The notes below the pieces were generated by a model. The model did no database searches and was not told the origin of the DNA. It saw nothing but the letters and a program-made list of their open reading frames with translations. This document shows, piece by piece, positions 1 to 7,842 of a DNA stretch of 43,954 nt. The stretch lies in the NCBI GenBank assembly GCA_049315825.1, contig JBMOJK010000009.1:1-43954 (forward strand), read 5' to 3'. Every line of letters starts with the position of its first letter. Within the stretch, counting starts at the first letter, position 1. The position numbers and the translations under genes are program-made. This stretch comes from JBMOJK01 sp049315825 (GTDB lineage Bacteria; Patescibacteriota; Gracilibacteria; BD1-5; UBA2023).

Positions 1-196
1 CGAGCGTATAGAGAACATAGTATCCTGTTGCTGAAGACCGTATTTTATACGCGAGATTCTTCACGCCCCACTGGTCATCTATAAGGATTTTTGCTTGTTT
101 TGACGAGAGTTCGTCGGTAACCTCCGCGAGGAGGGTTTTGCGATCAGCGTCCGAGAGTGTCGGATCAATGATCATCATAAGTTCGTACTTTCGCAT
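1..196 (-). CDS. rpsF: Ribosomal protein bS6, N-terminal part (cut by window edge)
   Basis: The minus strand from the ATG at 196 reads MRKYELMMIIDPTL followed by a region ending in the WGVKNLAYKI segment and GYYVLY. This is the usual start and central strand pattern of bS6, a small-subunit protein that binds 16S rRNA together with bS18. About 65 residues are present and the C-terminus lies beyond base 1. An ATG at 201-203 is in another frame, so 196 is the start. No clear Shine-Dalgarno sequence precedes it, but a TATAAT box lies at 274-279. rpsF normally heads an rpsF-ssb-rpsR operon; the rest is outside the window. Confidence 0.88.
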   Translation of the reverse strand, partial: MRKYELMMIIDPTLSDADRKTLLAEVTDELSSKQAKILIDDQWGVKNLAYKIRSSATGYYVLYTL

Positions 197-273
197 GACC
201 CATGGATAACATCTTCCCCTCGTGACGGAGGAAGAGAGAAATAAAAAATAGAACTTTTTGGAAGTTCGGCGGA

Positions 274-301
274 ATTATAGATTCGAAGGTGGAAAAAGCA
301 A
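274..301 (-). promoter_or_regulatory. Promoter for rpsF
   Basis: On the minus strand, TATAAT (279-274) is preceded by TTGCTT (301-296) with a 16-bp spacer. The start site would fall near 267, giving about 70 nt of leader before rpsF. The -10 is a perfect consensus; the -35 is weak. Confidence 0.5.
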
Positions 302-337
302 ATGGAAATGGGGAGGAAAACGGGATTATTCAACAGG

Positions 338-369
338 AAAAAACACCGGACATCAGTCCGGTGTTTTTA
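338..369 (-). terminator. Terminator after the amidase gene
   Basis: The arms AACACCGGAC and GTCCGGTGTT flank a 4-base loop, with a T-run on the minus strand past 341. It lies about 65 bp downstream of the amidase stop. The T-run on the plus side makes it potentially bidirectional. Confidence 0.8.
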
Positions 370-433
370 TTGTAACAGCATATTTCAAATAAACTCTCAT
401 GAAGTTATTTGAAACATACCTACGTCACACATG

Positions 434-1111
434 TTAAACTACGCGAATTTGATACTGCTGAATGATCAAATTCTGGTTAAGTGGTCCAAAGCGATAGAAC
501 TTTGCATTCGGATACGCAGCTTGAATAGTGCTAATCGGTAAGTCTTTTCTATCAGTCGAGTGATAGCTCACCAATACTTCAGCATATCCGTCTGGCTTTA
601 TCCGAAAACCAGTGACAATCATAGTATGATCGATGATGCCATTCCCCTGCCAATCAGCAGAAATGATATCACCATAATTCACCGAAATTGTACCACTTGT
701 GCCAGGAGTAAAATCCCAACGATACCAACTTTCATAACTATTTCCAACTGTACCTGGATTAGCTCCACCATTCATATGGCGGAAAAAACCGTGTGTAGTG
801 GTCCAAGTTTGAGAGTATGACATTTTGCTCGTGAGCCACCAAAGCATATCACTTGTGGTGCTGGTGGTTGTAGTATTACGCCATCCACCAGCACGCAGTG
901 TCTGACTGATAAAGTTGGTACAATCACCGCCATCCGATGCATTTGCACTCATATCTGGATAGGATGGATTTCTGAGTGGTGTACCACCGTTTTGAACCCA
1001 CGTACGAGCATAGTTTACTGCTTGATCTTTGTTGTACGGCTCTTGAGGACGGGCAGCTGCGATCAAGCAGACGGAGGCAAGTGTTGCTGAAATTAAATAC
1101 GCTAAACGCAT
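434..1111 (-). CDS. Secreted amidase-domain protein (Amidase_6-like)
   Basis: This 225-residue protein opens with a signal peptide (positively charged start, hydrophobic LISATLASVCLIAAA, then ARPQ). The mature part has the hallmarks of the putative amidase domain PF12671: YNKDQAVNYARTW near the start, GGDCTNFISQ with a likely nucleophilic Cys at about residue 64, and IIDHTMIVTGF with the likely catalytic His. Such domains are found in secreted peptidoglycan amidases/endopeptidases, so a role in wall remodelling or in attacking neighbouring cells is an inference. AAGGAGA sits 6-8 nt before the ATG. The gene has TAA as stop and no in-frame TGA. It follows a membrane-anchored hypothetical gene by 83 bp and ends at a strong terminator. 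The start is fixed by the SD and the signal peptide. Confidence 0.75.
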   Translation of the reverse strand: MRLAYLISATLASVCLIAAARPQEPYNKDQAVNYARTWVQNGGTPLRNPSYPDMSANASDGGDCTNFISQTLRAGGWRNTTTTSTTSDMLWWLTSKMSYSQTWTTTHGFFRHMNGGANPGTVGNSYESWYRWDFTPGTSGTISVNYGDIISADWQGNGIIDHTMIVTGFRIKPDGYAEVLVSYHSTDRKDLPISTIQAAYPNAKFYRFGPLNQNLIIQQYQIRVV

Positions 1112-1194
1112 TATGCGTCTCCTTTTTGAAAGTTAAGGGAAAAGAATACTTGTGAAGCAAAACTGTAGATAGTTACCTCCTTTCTTGAATGAAA

Positions 1195-1962
1195 TTATCG
1201 AACATTCCATTGATTACCGTAATTCTTCCAGACTGCTTGAAACTGACTATCGAGCGTCTGAAAATGTTGCACATATTCAACCTGTGAAAGACACTGACTC
1301 CAAAGTCTCTTGGATACATCCTCTTCAAGCCTATTGTCCATGCTATTAAAAGCACCAGCAATTGTAATCATTGTATCGTATTTAAACTCCTTTCTCCCAG
1401 TTTCCGGATCGACGTACATAAGATTTTCCATACTTAAATCATTTGGAAATTTATTCCATTCTTGGACATTTTCCCCTTGGTGATACCAATTGATTTGCTT
1501 ATAACATTTCTCAATGAAGTACGGCAGACTTGGATTATCCAAGAAAGTCTTTAATGCCTTCTCAGCCTCTGCAGTCATGTAGCCCTTCCCACCTGCTTTC
1601 CAATGAGACTTGAGTGCATCACCTACGAGCGCAACTTCAGTTGGATTACCTTCTCCAAACTTATATGCAATACGCTTGTTGTTCACAGTGAGCATACGTG
1701 GATTCCAAAGACTATTCGGCTGTGAGATACGTGGCGCAGAATATACAGTCTCCTTGGTATCTGGAGTAGAGTTTCCTGTATCTTTCATGTCTTCAATATC
1801 TTTTGAAACAGTATTTGAGCGAGACACTTCCTGCGAGCGTGGGATATCATTTTTTGCTGTATCTCCCCTTTCTGACACAGCAAAATAGTACGAAGCCCAA
1901 GATATCCCAAATAGACAGAGAATACCTCCAATAATATATCGGTGTTTGTTTGTGTTTTTCAT
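1195..1962 (-). CDS. Hypothetical protein with N-terminal membrane anchor
   Basis: I do not recognise this 255-residue protein. After MKNTNKHR comes one hydrophobic segment (about residues 9-28, YIIGGILCLFGISWASYYFA), which could be an uncleaved signal anchor. A polar, Ser/Thr/Asp-rich linker to about residue 75 follows, then a mixed alpha/beta-looking region rich in aromatics up to the terminal NYGNQWNVR. AAGGATT precedes the ATG at a good distance. There is no in-frame TGA and the stop is TAA. It is probably co-transcribed with the downstream secreted amidase (83-bp gap), so the two may act together at the cell surface. That link rests only on neighbourhood. Confidence 0.6.
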   Translation of the reverse strand: MKNTNKHRYIIGGILCLFGISWASYYFAVSERGDTAKNDIPRSQEVSRSNTVSKDIEDMKDTGNSTPDTKETVYSAPRISQPNSLWNPRMLTVNNKRIAYKFGEGNPTEVALVGDALKSHWKAGGKGYMTAEAEKALKTFLDNPSLPYFIEKCYKQINWYHQGENVQEWNKFPNDLSMENLMYVDPETGRKEFKYDTMITIAGAFNSMDNRLEEDVSKRLWSQCLSQVEYVQHFQTLDSQFQAVWKNYGNQWNVR

Positions 1963-2084
1963 AGAATCCTTACCTATAATTAAAAGAAACTACCATTGCT
2001 TATTCAACGTTGAAAGCGCGCAGAGAATATGTATGACCTCAATGGAAATCAATTCACATTTTTGTTAATAATTTAGGCGGAGCA

Positions 2085-2111
2085 CAAAAAAGGGAGGCAC
2101 TAGTGCCTCCC
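2085..2111 (-). terminator. Terminator with 20-bp perfect palindrome
   Basis: A perfect palindrome, GGGAGGCACTAGTGCCTCCC (2092-2111), is followed on the minus strand by a run of six T. It closes the gene that ends at 2159. Confidence 0.8.
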
Positions 2112-2158
2112 AAAGCCAAACAAAACGAAGAGGGAGTTCATTTTGTTCAGCAATAAAA

Positions 2159-3082
2159 TTATGCGAGCAGACGAGCGGTTGGGATACCGTATCGTGCTTC
2201 ACACAGTGTTCGGCCTGCGAGTGTCATTTCTATCCGGTTTTCTGGAGTGAAAGACAGCTGAATGCCGTATGAGTTTATTTGAGATGTGTTTTCGTGAGGC
2301 TTCACGATATCACCCCCGATCAGCAATCGTATATCATCCGGATTTGCGATGATATTTGGGTGGCTGATCAGCATGATGAGTATCTCGTAGATGCCCAACA
2401 TGAATTCTTCACGTCGGATCAGATCCTCAGTGCTTTGGATATCTCAACCTCGTTGCTGCACGCCGAATTGCGCGGGTAGTATGAGTAGATCGGCGTCCTG
2501 TTTGATAAGAGCCTTATGCATGCAGAACATCTTGTGAGGTGTTTCTGTGATGAATATCTGACCGTACTCCACGAGACGATCATGGATACCACCTGGGATA
2601 ATACCCTGCAGGACATCCAAGAGCCTCTTTATTGCTTCGATATAGCTCGGAGCAATACGCGACCAGTGAGGATAGACAAAGAATTCTTCCATATCCGCCT
2701 CCACCGCCCGCTTACCATCCATGATATTATCAAAGATGGACGTATTGAATCCGCCAAGTACTGGGAAAATCTGCTTGAGTTCGTAAATTTGCCCCTCGAT
2801 TGGTTCAACCCGGTATTCTGGGTTGTAGCGAAACTCGGATACAACTACCAGCTTATAAAGTTCCGGATTACCCCTACAGGCAGAATCCAAAGCTGTTCGC
2901 AGTGGCTGCATCAAGATATCACTAAATGTACCACTTTTAAGATTCTAGATCATTCTTTCGCCCTCGAGCTGGGAATAACTGGTATTCGTGAATACTTGCT
3001 GGAACATCTTACGAAGCTCCTGTTGAGCAAGATGCGAAATATTCGCCTGTTGCTCATTGGTCAGACTGCCATTTGAAGACAT
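2159..3082 (-). pseudogene. Unknown protein gene interrupted by in-frame TAG
   Basis: One frame runs from ATG 3082 (AGGAGG six bases upstream) to TAA at 2159, about 307 codons, and is broken by TAG at 2947-2945 after roughly 45 codons. Reading through gives ...QLEGERMI(TAG)NLKSGTF.... The frame also holds one TGA at about 2441 (QQRG-TGA-DIQST) that reads sensibly as Gly. Before the TAG the sequence is helix-like and Gln-rich; after it come mixed segments such as FPVLGGFNTSIFDNIMDGK and IIPGGIHDRLVEYGQIF. I recognise no family. The strong SD, uninterrupted 260-codon second part and intact terminator suggest a recently broken gene, a sequencing error or a recoded TAG. Translation from an internal start near 2911 is also possible. 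Confidence 0.55.
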
Positions 3083-3188
3083 CATCAACCTCCTATTTGT
3101 TTGAATGTGCTCAGAGACATCTCTGAGTGCAGTAAATTACAACATAATGACTTATAGATAGATGTCCAGTTTCTTCTTTTTCAAATCT

Positions 3189-3217
3189 TTGCTCTGCGGT
3201 TCGGACTATGGTACGAT
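3189..3217 (+). promoter_or_regulatory. Promoter for pilB, apparently leaderless
   Basis: TTGCTC (3189-3194), a 17-bp spacer and TACGAT (3212-3217). The start site seven bases past the -10 would be 3224, which is the A of the pilB ATG. No SD is present. Confidence 0.5.
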
Positions 3218-3223
3218 GTCGTT

Positions 3224-4495
3224 ATGGGTTTTACAGACAGTTTTAAGAAGACGCCCCCGGCCACCAATACAAACGATAGTCTCATGCAGACTGCGGGAGG
3301 TATTTCAGCAGCAGAAACTGAGCAAGATGCGGTGAGCATGATTTTCTCAGAGGCAATCCGACTTGGTGGATCGGATATCCATATCGAGCCAACAGAGACG
3401 GATATCTGCGTGCGAATTCGCGTCGATGGACACTTCGTCGAGAGTCAGCGATTTCCTCTTGCACAAAAGAGTTCTATCGTAGCGCGCATCAAGATCCTTG
3501 CGAGTCTCAAGATCGATGAACAGCGACTTCCTCAGGATGGAAAAGCATCGTTTCAAGATGCTACTACGGGCAAAGATGTCGACCTTCGCGTCAGCATTAT
3601 GCCCAATATCTACGGAGAAAAGGTAGTCGTACGCATTCTCAAGAAGGAGTCCTCCCTGCTCGATCTTCGATCGGTCGGAATTCTGCCGATGAATATGGTT
3701 CGTATCCGAAAATACCTCGAAGGAAGTCATGGACTCATCCTCGTTGTAGGACCAACTGGATCAGGAAAGTCGACAACACTCTACAGCATGCTCTCCACCT
3801 ACGATCCACAGGAGAACAATATTTCTACTCTCGAAGATCCAGTCGAGTACCGCATCCCCGGAGTCAACCACACACAGATCTCTCCAAATATCGGGTTTAA
3901 TTTCGCAGATGGACTCCGCTCACTCCTGCGACAAGATCCTGATATCATCATGGTTGGGGAAATCCGCGATGGAGAAACGGCACATCTCGCGATCGAGGCC
4001 TCGATCACTGGTCATCTTGTATTCTCGACAATCCACGCAAACTCAACCGTCAACACAATCCAGCGACTCACAAACCTCGGGATCGATCCACTCCTTCTCG
4101 TCTCTTCTCTGAAGCTCGTCATCTCGCAGCGACTTGCCCGCAAACTCTGTCCACACTGCCGCGTCTCCTACGATCCAGAACCTTCTACCAAAGAAAAGAT
4201 CGTCTCCCGCATCGGTAAATACATGTCCGACAAAGAGAACTTCAAGCTCTACAAACCCAATCCAGAAGGATGTCCGAAGTGTTCACACAAGGGCTACAAA
4301 GGACGAGTTGGACTCTTCGAGATCCTCGAAATGACCGAAAATCTCGAAAAGCTCATACTCGCCAAAGCCTCTAAGACGCAACTCGAAGTACAAGCCATCG
4401 GAGACGGCATGATCCACATCAAGGACGATGCGCTCATCAAAGTAGTACTTGGCGAAGTGAGTCTTGAAGAAATCCTTCAGGTACTCGGTGGTTAA
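3224..4495 (+). CDS. pilB: Type IV pilus / type II secretion assembly ATPase
   Basis: This 423-residue GspE/PilB-family ATPase powers pilin polymerisation at the inner face of the membrane. Visible motifs: the N2 region SDIHIEPT (about residue 49), the Walker A GPTGSGKST (about 175), an Asp box around STLEDPVEYRIPG, Walker B DPDIIMVGEIRD, a His box GHLVFSTIHAN, and two CxxC pairs (CPHC near 313, CPKC near 348) typical of the zinc-binding insert of PilB/GspE. The usual 100-150-residue N-terminal T2SSE_N domain is missing; the protein starts with a short polar segment. Upstream sequence offers a leaderless promoter rather than an SD. No TGA codons. A pilin-like gene lies at 43018, far away, so this copy is not in a compact pilus operon. 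Confidence 0.92.
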   Translation: MGFTDSFKKTPPATNTNDSLMQTAGGISAAETEQDAVSMIFSEAIRLGGSDIHIEPTETDICVRIRVDGHFVESQRFPLAQKSSIVARIKILASLKIDEQRLPQDGKASFQDATTGKDVDLRVSIMPNIYGEKVVVRILKKESSLLDLRSVGILPMNMVRIRKYLEGSHGLILVVGPTGSGKSTTLYSMLSTYDPQENNISTLEDPVEYRIPGVNHTQISPNIGFNFADGLRSLLRQDPDIIMVGEIRDGETAHLAIEASITGHLVFSTIHANSTVNTIQRLTNLGIDPLLLVSSLKLVISQRLARKLCPHCRVSYDPEPSTKEKIVSRIGKYMSDKENFKLYKPNPEGCPKCSHKGYKGRVGLFEILEMTENLEKLILAKASKTQLEVQAIGDGMIHIKDDALIKVVLGEVSLEEILQVLGG

Positions 4496-4549
4496 ATACT
4501 CCACAACCCGATAAGTCTATAATTGTCAACCTGAGAAGTATATGATTAT

Positions 4550-4578
4550 TTGAGTCTCGTCCCTTCTTCTGCTAAGAT
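4550..4578 (+). promoter_or_regulatory. Promoter for the 4587 gene
   Basis: TTGAGT (4550-4555), a 17-bp spacer and TAAGAT (4573-4578). The ATG at 4587 begins nine bases past the -10 box, so the mRNA would have a leader of only about 0-3 nt. Confidence 0.5.
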
Positions 4579-4586
4579 AGCCATAC

Positions 4587-4883
4587 ATGAGTAACACAGA
4601 ACTAGAACGTCGAATCGCGCAAAGCCACCTTCATCCAGAAGACGCAGAAGAAGTGCGCCGTATCTTTGACTGCCTCAAGGCAGAACGACAGATGGCCATC
4701 CTGCAGGACTGGACGCAGATGGAAGCTCGCATGATCGCACGAAGAGAAAAACTCGAAGCAGAACGACTCATCCTCATCCTCGATCCACTCGAGAAGATAG
4801 GGCAAGTCTATGATGAACATCTGAGATTCCTCTACAAAAAAGAAACCCACACCGAACTGGGCAATCTTCAAACAAATATCTAA
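4587..4883 (+). CDS. Small helical hypothetical protein, paralogue of the 26401 gene
   Basis: A 98-residue protein of no named family, predicted mostly helical and charged (ERRIAQSHLHPEDAEEVRRI, then KAERQMAILQDWTQMEARMI). The segment AERQMAILQDW...EARMIARREKLEAER aligns by eye with AERKIELMEDW...LDHFLAIEQKGEEER in the protein at 26401, at the same distance from the N-terminus. The two look like paralogues. It is followed after 10 bp by a second small gene, and the pair is closed by a terminator, so they form a two-gene operon. The start is supported by the promoter just upstream. No signal peptide or membrane segment is visible. Confidence 0.65.
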   Translation: MSNTELERRIAQSHLHPEDAEEVRRIFDCLKAERQMAILQDWTQMEARMIARREKLEAERLILILDPLEKIGQVYDEHLRFLYKKETHTELGNLQTNI

Positions 4884-4893
4884 ATCCTCTCCC

Positions 4894-5277
4894 ATGTCTC
4901 CAGAAATCTCATCATTCGACCAGAAGTCTCCAGAGCGCGCTGATATTCTTGGTGAAGCACCACATCTTGCAGTCCTTGAAAGTGTAGCGAAGAATCTCCG
5001 TAAATACGGTGCAACAGAAGCAGAAATCACAGCATATCTCGCTCCGTATGAAGCCTCTCTTGGTCAGCGTTACCAGCAGATTATTGAGCAGACTGCCCTT
5101 CTTGAAGGAGCCTCGAACGATCTTGCACAGTTTCGTCTCGACCGGGAAATCAAGAAAATACTTCCTGCCGAAGACACAACACTCGAGACTCAGATCGCTG
5201 AAAACGATACAAAATATCATCATGACCTCGTTGATATCATCACCGATGGACAGGAAAATCTCACGGTAGCAGTGTAG
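4894..5277 (+). CDS. Hypothetical acidic helical protein
   Basis: A 127-residue acidic protein with no family I recognise. Residues 20-110 look like several amphipathic helices (LAVLESVAKNLRKYGATEAE, ITAYLAPYEASLGQRYQQII, IAENDTKYHHDLVDIITDG). There is no signal peptide, Cys or membrane segment. It lies 10 bp after the 98-residue gene and ends just before a strong hairpin terminator. The other small-gene operon at 26063-27056 has a similar build (short, charged, helical proteins with tight spacing), so the two loci may encode related assemblies; this is inference. No SD is visible before the ATG, so translation may be coupled to the upstream gene. Confidence 0.65.
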   Translation: MSPEISSFDQKSPERADILGEAPHLAVLESVAKNLRKYGATEAEITAYLAPYEASLGQRYQQIIEQTALLEGASNDLAQFRLDREIKKILPAEDTTLETQIAENDTKYHHDLVDIITDGQENLTVAV

Positions 5278-5288
5278 TTTTGATCCAT

Positions 5289-5322
5289 AAAAAATCCCTC
5301 CGATTTGAATCGGAGGGATTTT
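5289..5322. terminator. Bidirectional terminator between 5277 gene and rpmG
   Basis: Arms AATCCCTCCGATT and AATCGGAGGGATT flank a short loop. T-runs lie on both sides, stronger on the minus strand, so it ends both the hypothetical operon and rpmG. Confidence 0.85.
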
Positions 5323-5344
5323 CAAAAGGCCGAAAGGCGCCTTT

Positions 5345-5521
5345 CTAGTGCTTAGTTTCCTTAAGCTTGAAGATCACGTGCTTGCGGAGCTTCTTGTCGT
5401 ACTTTCGAAGTTCGAGCTTTTCACCAGCAGCGAAATTCTTCTTCTGAACGTTTGTGATGTATCCCATGATCCCTGATTCTGTAGAGATGCAAGACATGTA
5501 TGTGCGCTTTCCCTTTGCCAT
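5345..5521 (-). CDS. rpmG: Ribosomal protein bL33, cysteine-poor form
   Basis: A 58-residue frame on the minus strand starting MAKGKRTYMS and ending HVIFKLKETKH with a TAG stop. The segment SGIMGYITNVQKKN matches the SGY.T.KNKKN region of bL33, and KLELRKYDKKLRKHVIFKLKE matches the KLELKKYCPKCRKHTxHKE tail. The two CxxC zinc knuckles of the C+ form are absent: DKKL replaces CPKC, and only one Cys remains near the N-terminus. It is thus the C- type of this large-subunit protein. The gene is monocistronic, ending at a shared terminator. TATATAA ends four bases before the ATG, with no SD, in line with other core genes here. Confidence 0.85.
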   Translation of the reverse strand: MAKGKRTYMSCISTESGIMGYITNVQKKNFAAGEKLELRKYDKKLRKHVIFKLKETKH

Positions 5522-5625
5522 ATGCTTATATAAAATGAATGTGCAGAGTGTATCGAAAAGCCCAGCTTTGACAAATAGTTTTTTGAGAAAATATCACATA
5601 AACTAGCCTTTCGATCATTTTCCCC

Positions 5626-5631
5626 TATACT
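5626..5631 (+). promoter_or_regulatory. -10 box for obgE, leaderless
   Basis: TATACT ends at 5631; seven bases on is 5638, the A of the obgE ATG. The -35 region (about 5603) is not a good match. No SD lies between. Confidence 0.45.
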
Positions 5632-5637
5632 CACCCT

Positions 5638-7002
5638 ATGTTTATTGATGAAGTAGTAGTCACCTTCAAGGCTGGAAAAGGCTGAGACGGTGCCGTCTCA
5701 TGGAGACGAGAAAAATACATCCCCAACGGTGGACCTTACGGAGGTGACGGTGGAAAGGGATCAAACGTGGTTCTCAGGGCAACAAGCAATGAGAACACTC
5801 TTATCGCGTTCCGTCACAAGAAGACGGTGAAAGGAACGGATGGTGGACGTGGTGCAACCAAAGAGATGCACGGAGCGAGTGGAGAAACACTCGTGGTATT
5901 GTTACCGGTTGGTACACTCGTCACTGATGCAAAAACCGGTGCTCATATCTGTGATCTCGATGTCGATGGAGCAGAATTCCTCCTGTGTGAAGGCGGGAAA
6001 GGTGGATTCGGTAATGCGCATTTCACCTCAAGTACCCGTCAAGCCCCCGCTTTCGCGGAAATGGGTGACGAAGGAGAATCACGTCTCGTGAAGCTCGAAC
6101 TCAAGCTCGTTGCGGACGTTGGTATCATCGGTCTCCCGAATGCTGGGAAGTCTACTCTGATCTCTGCGATCACAAGTGTGCGACCGAAGATCGCGGACTA
6201 TCCGTTCACGACGCTCATCCCGAACCTCGGAGTTATGGAGCACAAGGGTCGCGGAGTAACGGTCGAAGACGTTCCAGGTCTCATCCCAGGAGCGAGCGAA
6301 GGAAAGGGGCTCGGTATCCAGTTTCTCAAGCACATCGAGCGAACTTCGATCCTCTGTCATCTCCTCGATATATCCAAGGAAGAAGATGAGATTATTGAGA
6401 ACTACAAAGCGATCCGTAAGGAGCTCGAAGCCTTCTCTGAAGGACTCGGCAAGAAAGATGAAATCATCATCCTCTCTAAGCTCGACCTCATCAATCCTGA
6501 CGAACAAGCTGCCAAGATTAAGGCACTCACTAAGCAGTTCCCAAAGAAGAAAGTCCTCGCTATGTCCGCAGGAGCATTCATTGGAGTCGAAGAATTCAAG
6601 GATCTTCTCATCGAACTCGTTCCTGAGAAGTCAAAGTTCAACAAAGAAGAGGATGCTATGTCAGAATCCGAAGTTCGCATCTACGACCTTAAGGCTCGCC
6701 GAGACGAACGTGCGATCAAGATCACTCGTATCGACGAGACTACATTCGAAGTCAGCGGAGATCGCATCGAAGAGATCGCCCGTATGACCAATATGCAGAA
6801 CAAAGAAGCAGTTGCTCGTATGTACGACGTCCTCGAACGAGAACGCGTGCTGAACAAAGTAGATGCCATGCTCAATCAAGACGCACGAGACTCAAGCACT
6901 TACTTCGTCGGAAGTGCAGACGGACCAAAAAGTCCACGCATTACCGTTGCAGGTCGAGTATTCCCACTCGAGAACATCATGTTCATGCGACGTAAGCGAT
7001 AA
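5638..7002 (+). CDS. obgE: GTPase ObgE/CgtA, with TGA-encoded glycine
   Basis: A 454-residue Obg GTPase, which binds the 50S subunit and couples ribosome assembly to growth and stress. The Obg fold covers residues 1-157 (KAGKG-TGA-DGAVSWRREKY, then NGGPYGGDGGKGS). The TGA at 5683-5685 (codon 16) sits on the invariant second Gly of the GGDG motif, strong evidence for UGA = Gly. The G domain has G1 GLPNAGKST, G3 DVPGLI, G4 SKLD and a SAG-type G5. The C-terminal OCT domain follows, ending near VFPLENIMFMRRKR. Starting at a downstream Val after the TGA would remove the start of the Obg fold, so the ATG at 5638 is clearly right. The transcript is probably leaderless, and a terminator follows at once. 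Confidence 0.97.
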
Positions 7003-7008
7003 TACAAC

Positions 7009-7043
7009 AAAAAAACGGATGATCTACGGATCATCCGTTTTTT
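7009..7043. terminator. Bidirectional terminator after obgE
   Basis: Arms AAAACGGATGATC and GATCATCCGTTTT with a short loop and T-runs on both sides. It serves obgE and the convergent gene ending at 7042, whose stop codon overlaps it. Confidence 0.85.
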
Positions 7044-7833
7044 ATATGAGCCCATCTTCTGCGAGTAGCCCTCCATGATGCGCGAGGATTTTCCACAAGA
7101 GAGAATCCTCGATAGCCTGACCTTCTGCAGGTTTTAAAACTCGTTCGAGTTCACGCTTGATTGCGATAGCAAATTTCATCTTGTGCTGTGGGACGTTCCC
7201 AAGCTGTATATCAGGGACACCATCGATCGTAAAGGTGACTTGTTCATCAGCGATCTGCTGACGAACTCGGATAAAGTCAAATACAGAATCTATGAGCTTC
7301 ACATTATCGATCACCTTTTGTTCGGATTCGGTTGGCTTGAGTGGGATATCCTCTATCCGAAAGAGTTCCGGACTTCGATCTGCAAGACTGGAGACTGCTT
7401 GCTGTACTTTTCCCTGAAGCATACGACATACCCCGTGGGTATTAGGAACTGCTTCAGATCGAACGAATGGATTGATTATGATCGCTTCTGGTCCGTAGTC
7501 TTCATCGGGATTCATACTCCCATGACGCACCACAATATTGTATGATTCGCGCAATCGCTTGAAGAGACTATAGGCTTTTTCGGGAGTAGAAATATTTCCT
7601 ATCGCGTTCACAAGTGTGCTCCAATTTGCGGTTGTTTCGATCGAGGGCGATCTACGCATCCCTCGTCTGTGTGCAATCTGAGCAAGCACGGCAATCGCCT
7701 CCCCTCCTGTGTTTTGAGCCTGATCCACCGCCTGATCAAACAAATCGTCTCGTCCACAGATGCATCCAGGGCAAGTATTTCTACCGACTGATTGTGATCA
7801 AGAGCCTGAAAGCCCAGGGAGATTCGAGGTCAT
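7042..7833 (-). CDS. Unknown protein with N-terminal Cys cluster, partner of ATPase gene
   Basis: A 263-residue protein rebuilt by reading one TGA as Gly (LSGS-TGA-SQSVG near codon 12). The N-terminus carries NTCPGCICGRDD, a CxxCxC cluster that could hold metal. The rest looks globular, with LVNAIGNISTPEKAYSLFKR and a C-terminal helical part ending LAHHGGLLAEDGLI. I recognise no family. It starts 10 bp after the RsbW-like ATPase gene and shares its transcript, so it may be a partner or substrate of that regulator; this is inference. The ATG at 7833 is the first in frame after the upstream stop. The stop TAA sits inside the convergent terminator. Confidence 0.7.
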
Positions 7834-7842
7834 GATAACTGC

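Noticed and set aside
2516..3076. 186-codon plus-strand frame opposite the TAG-interrupted gene
   Set aside because: It is antisense to a frame with a strong SD and a terminator, has no SD itself and no family-like motif.
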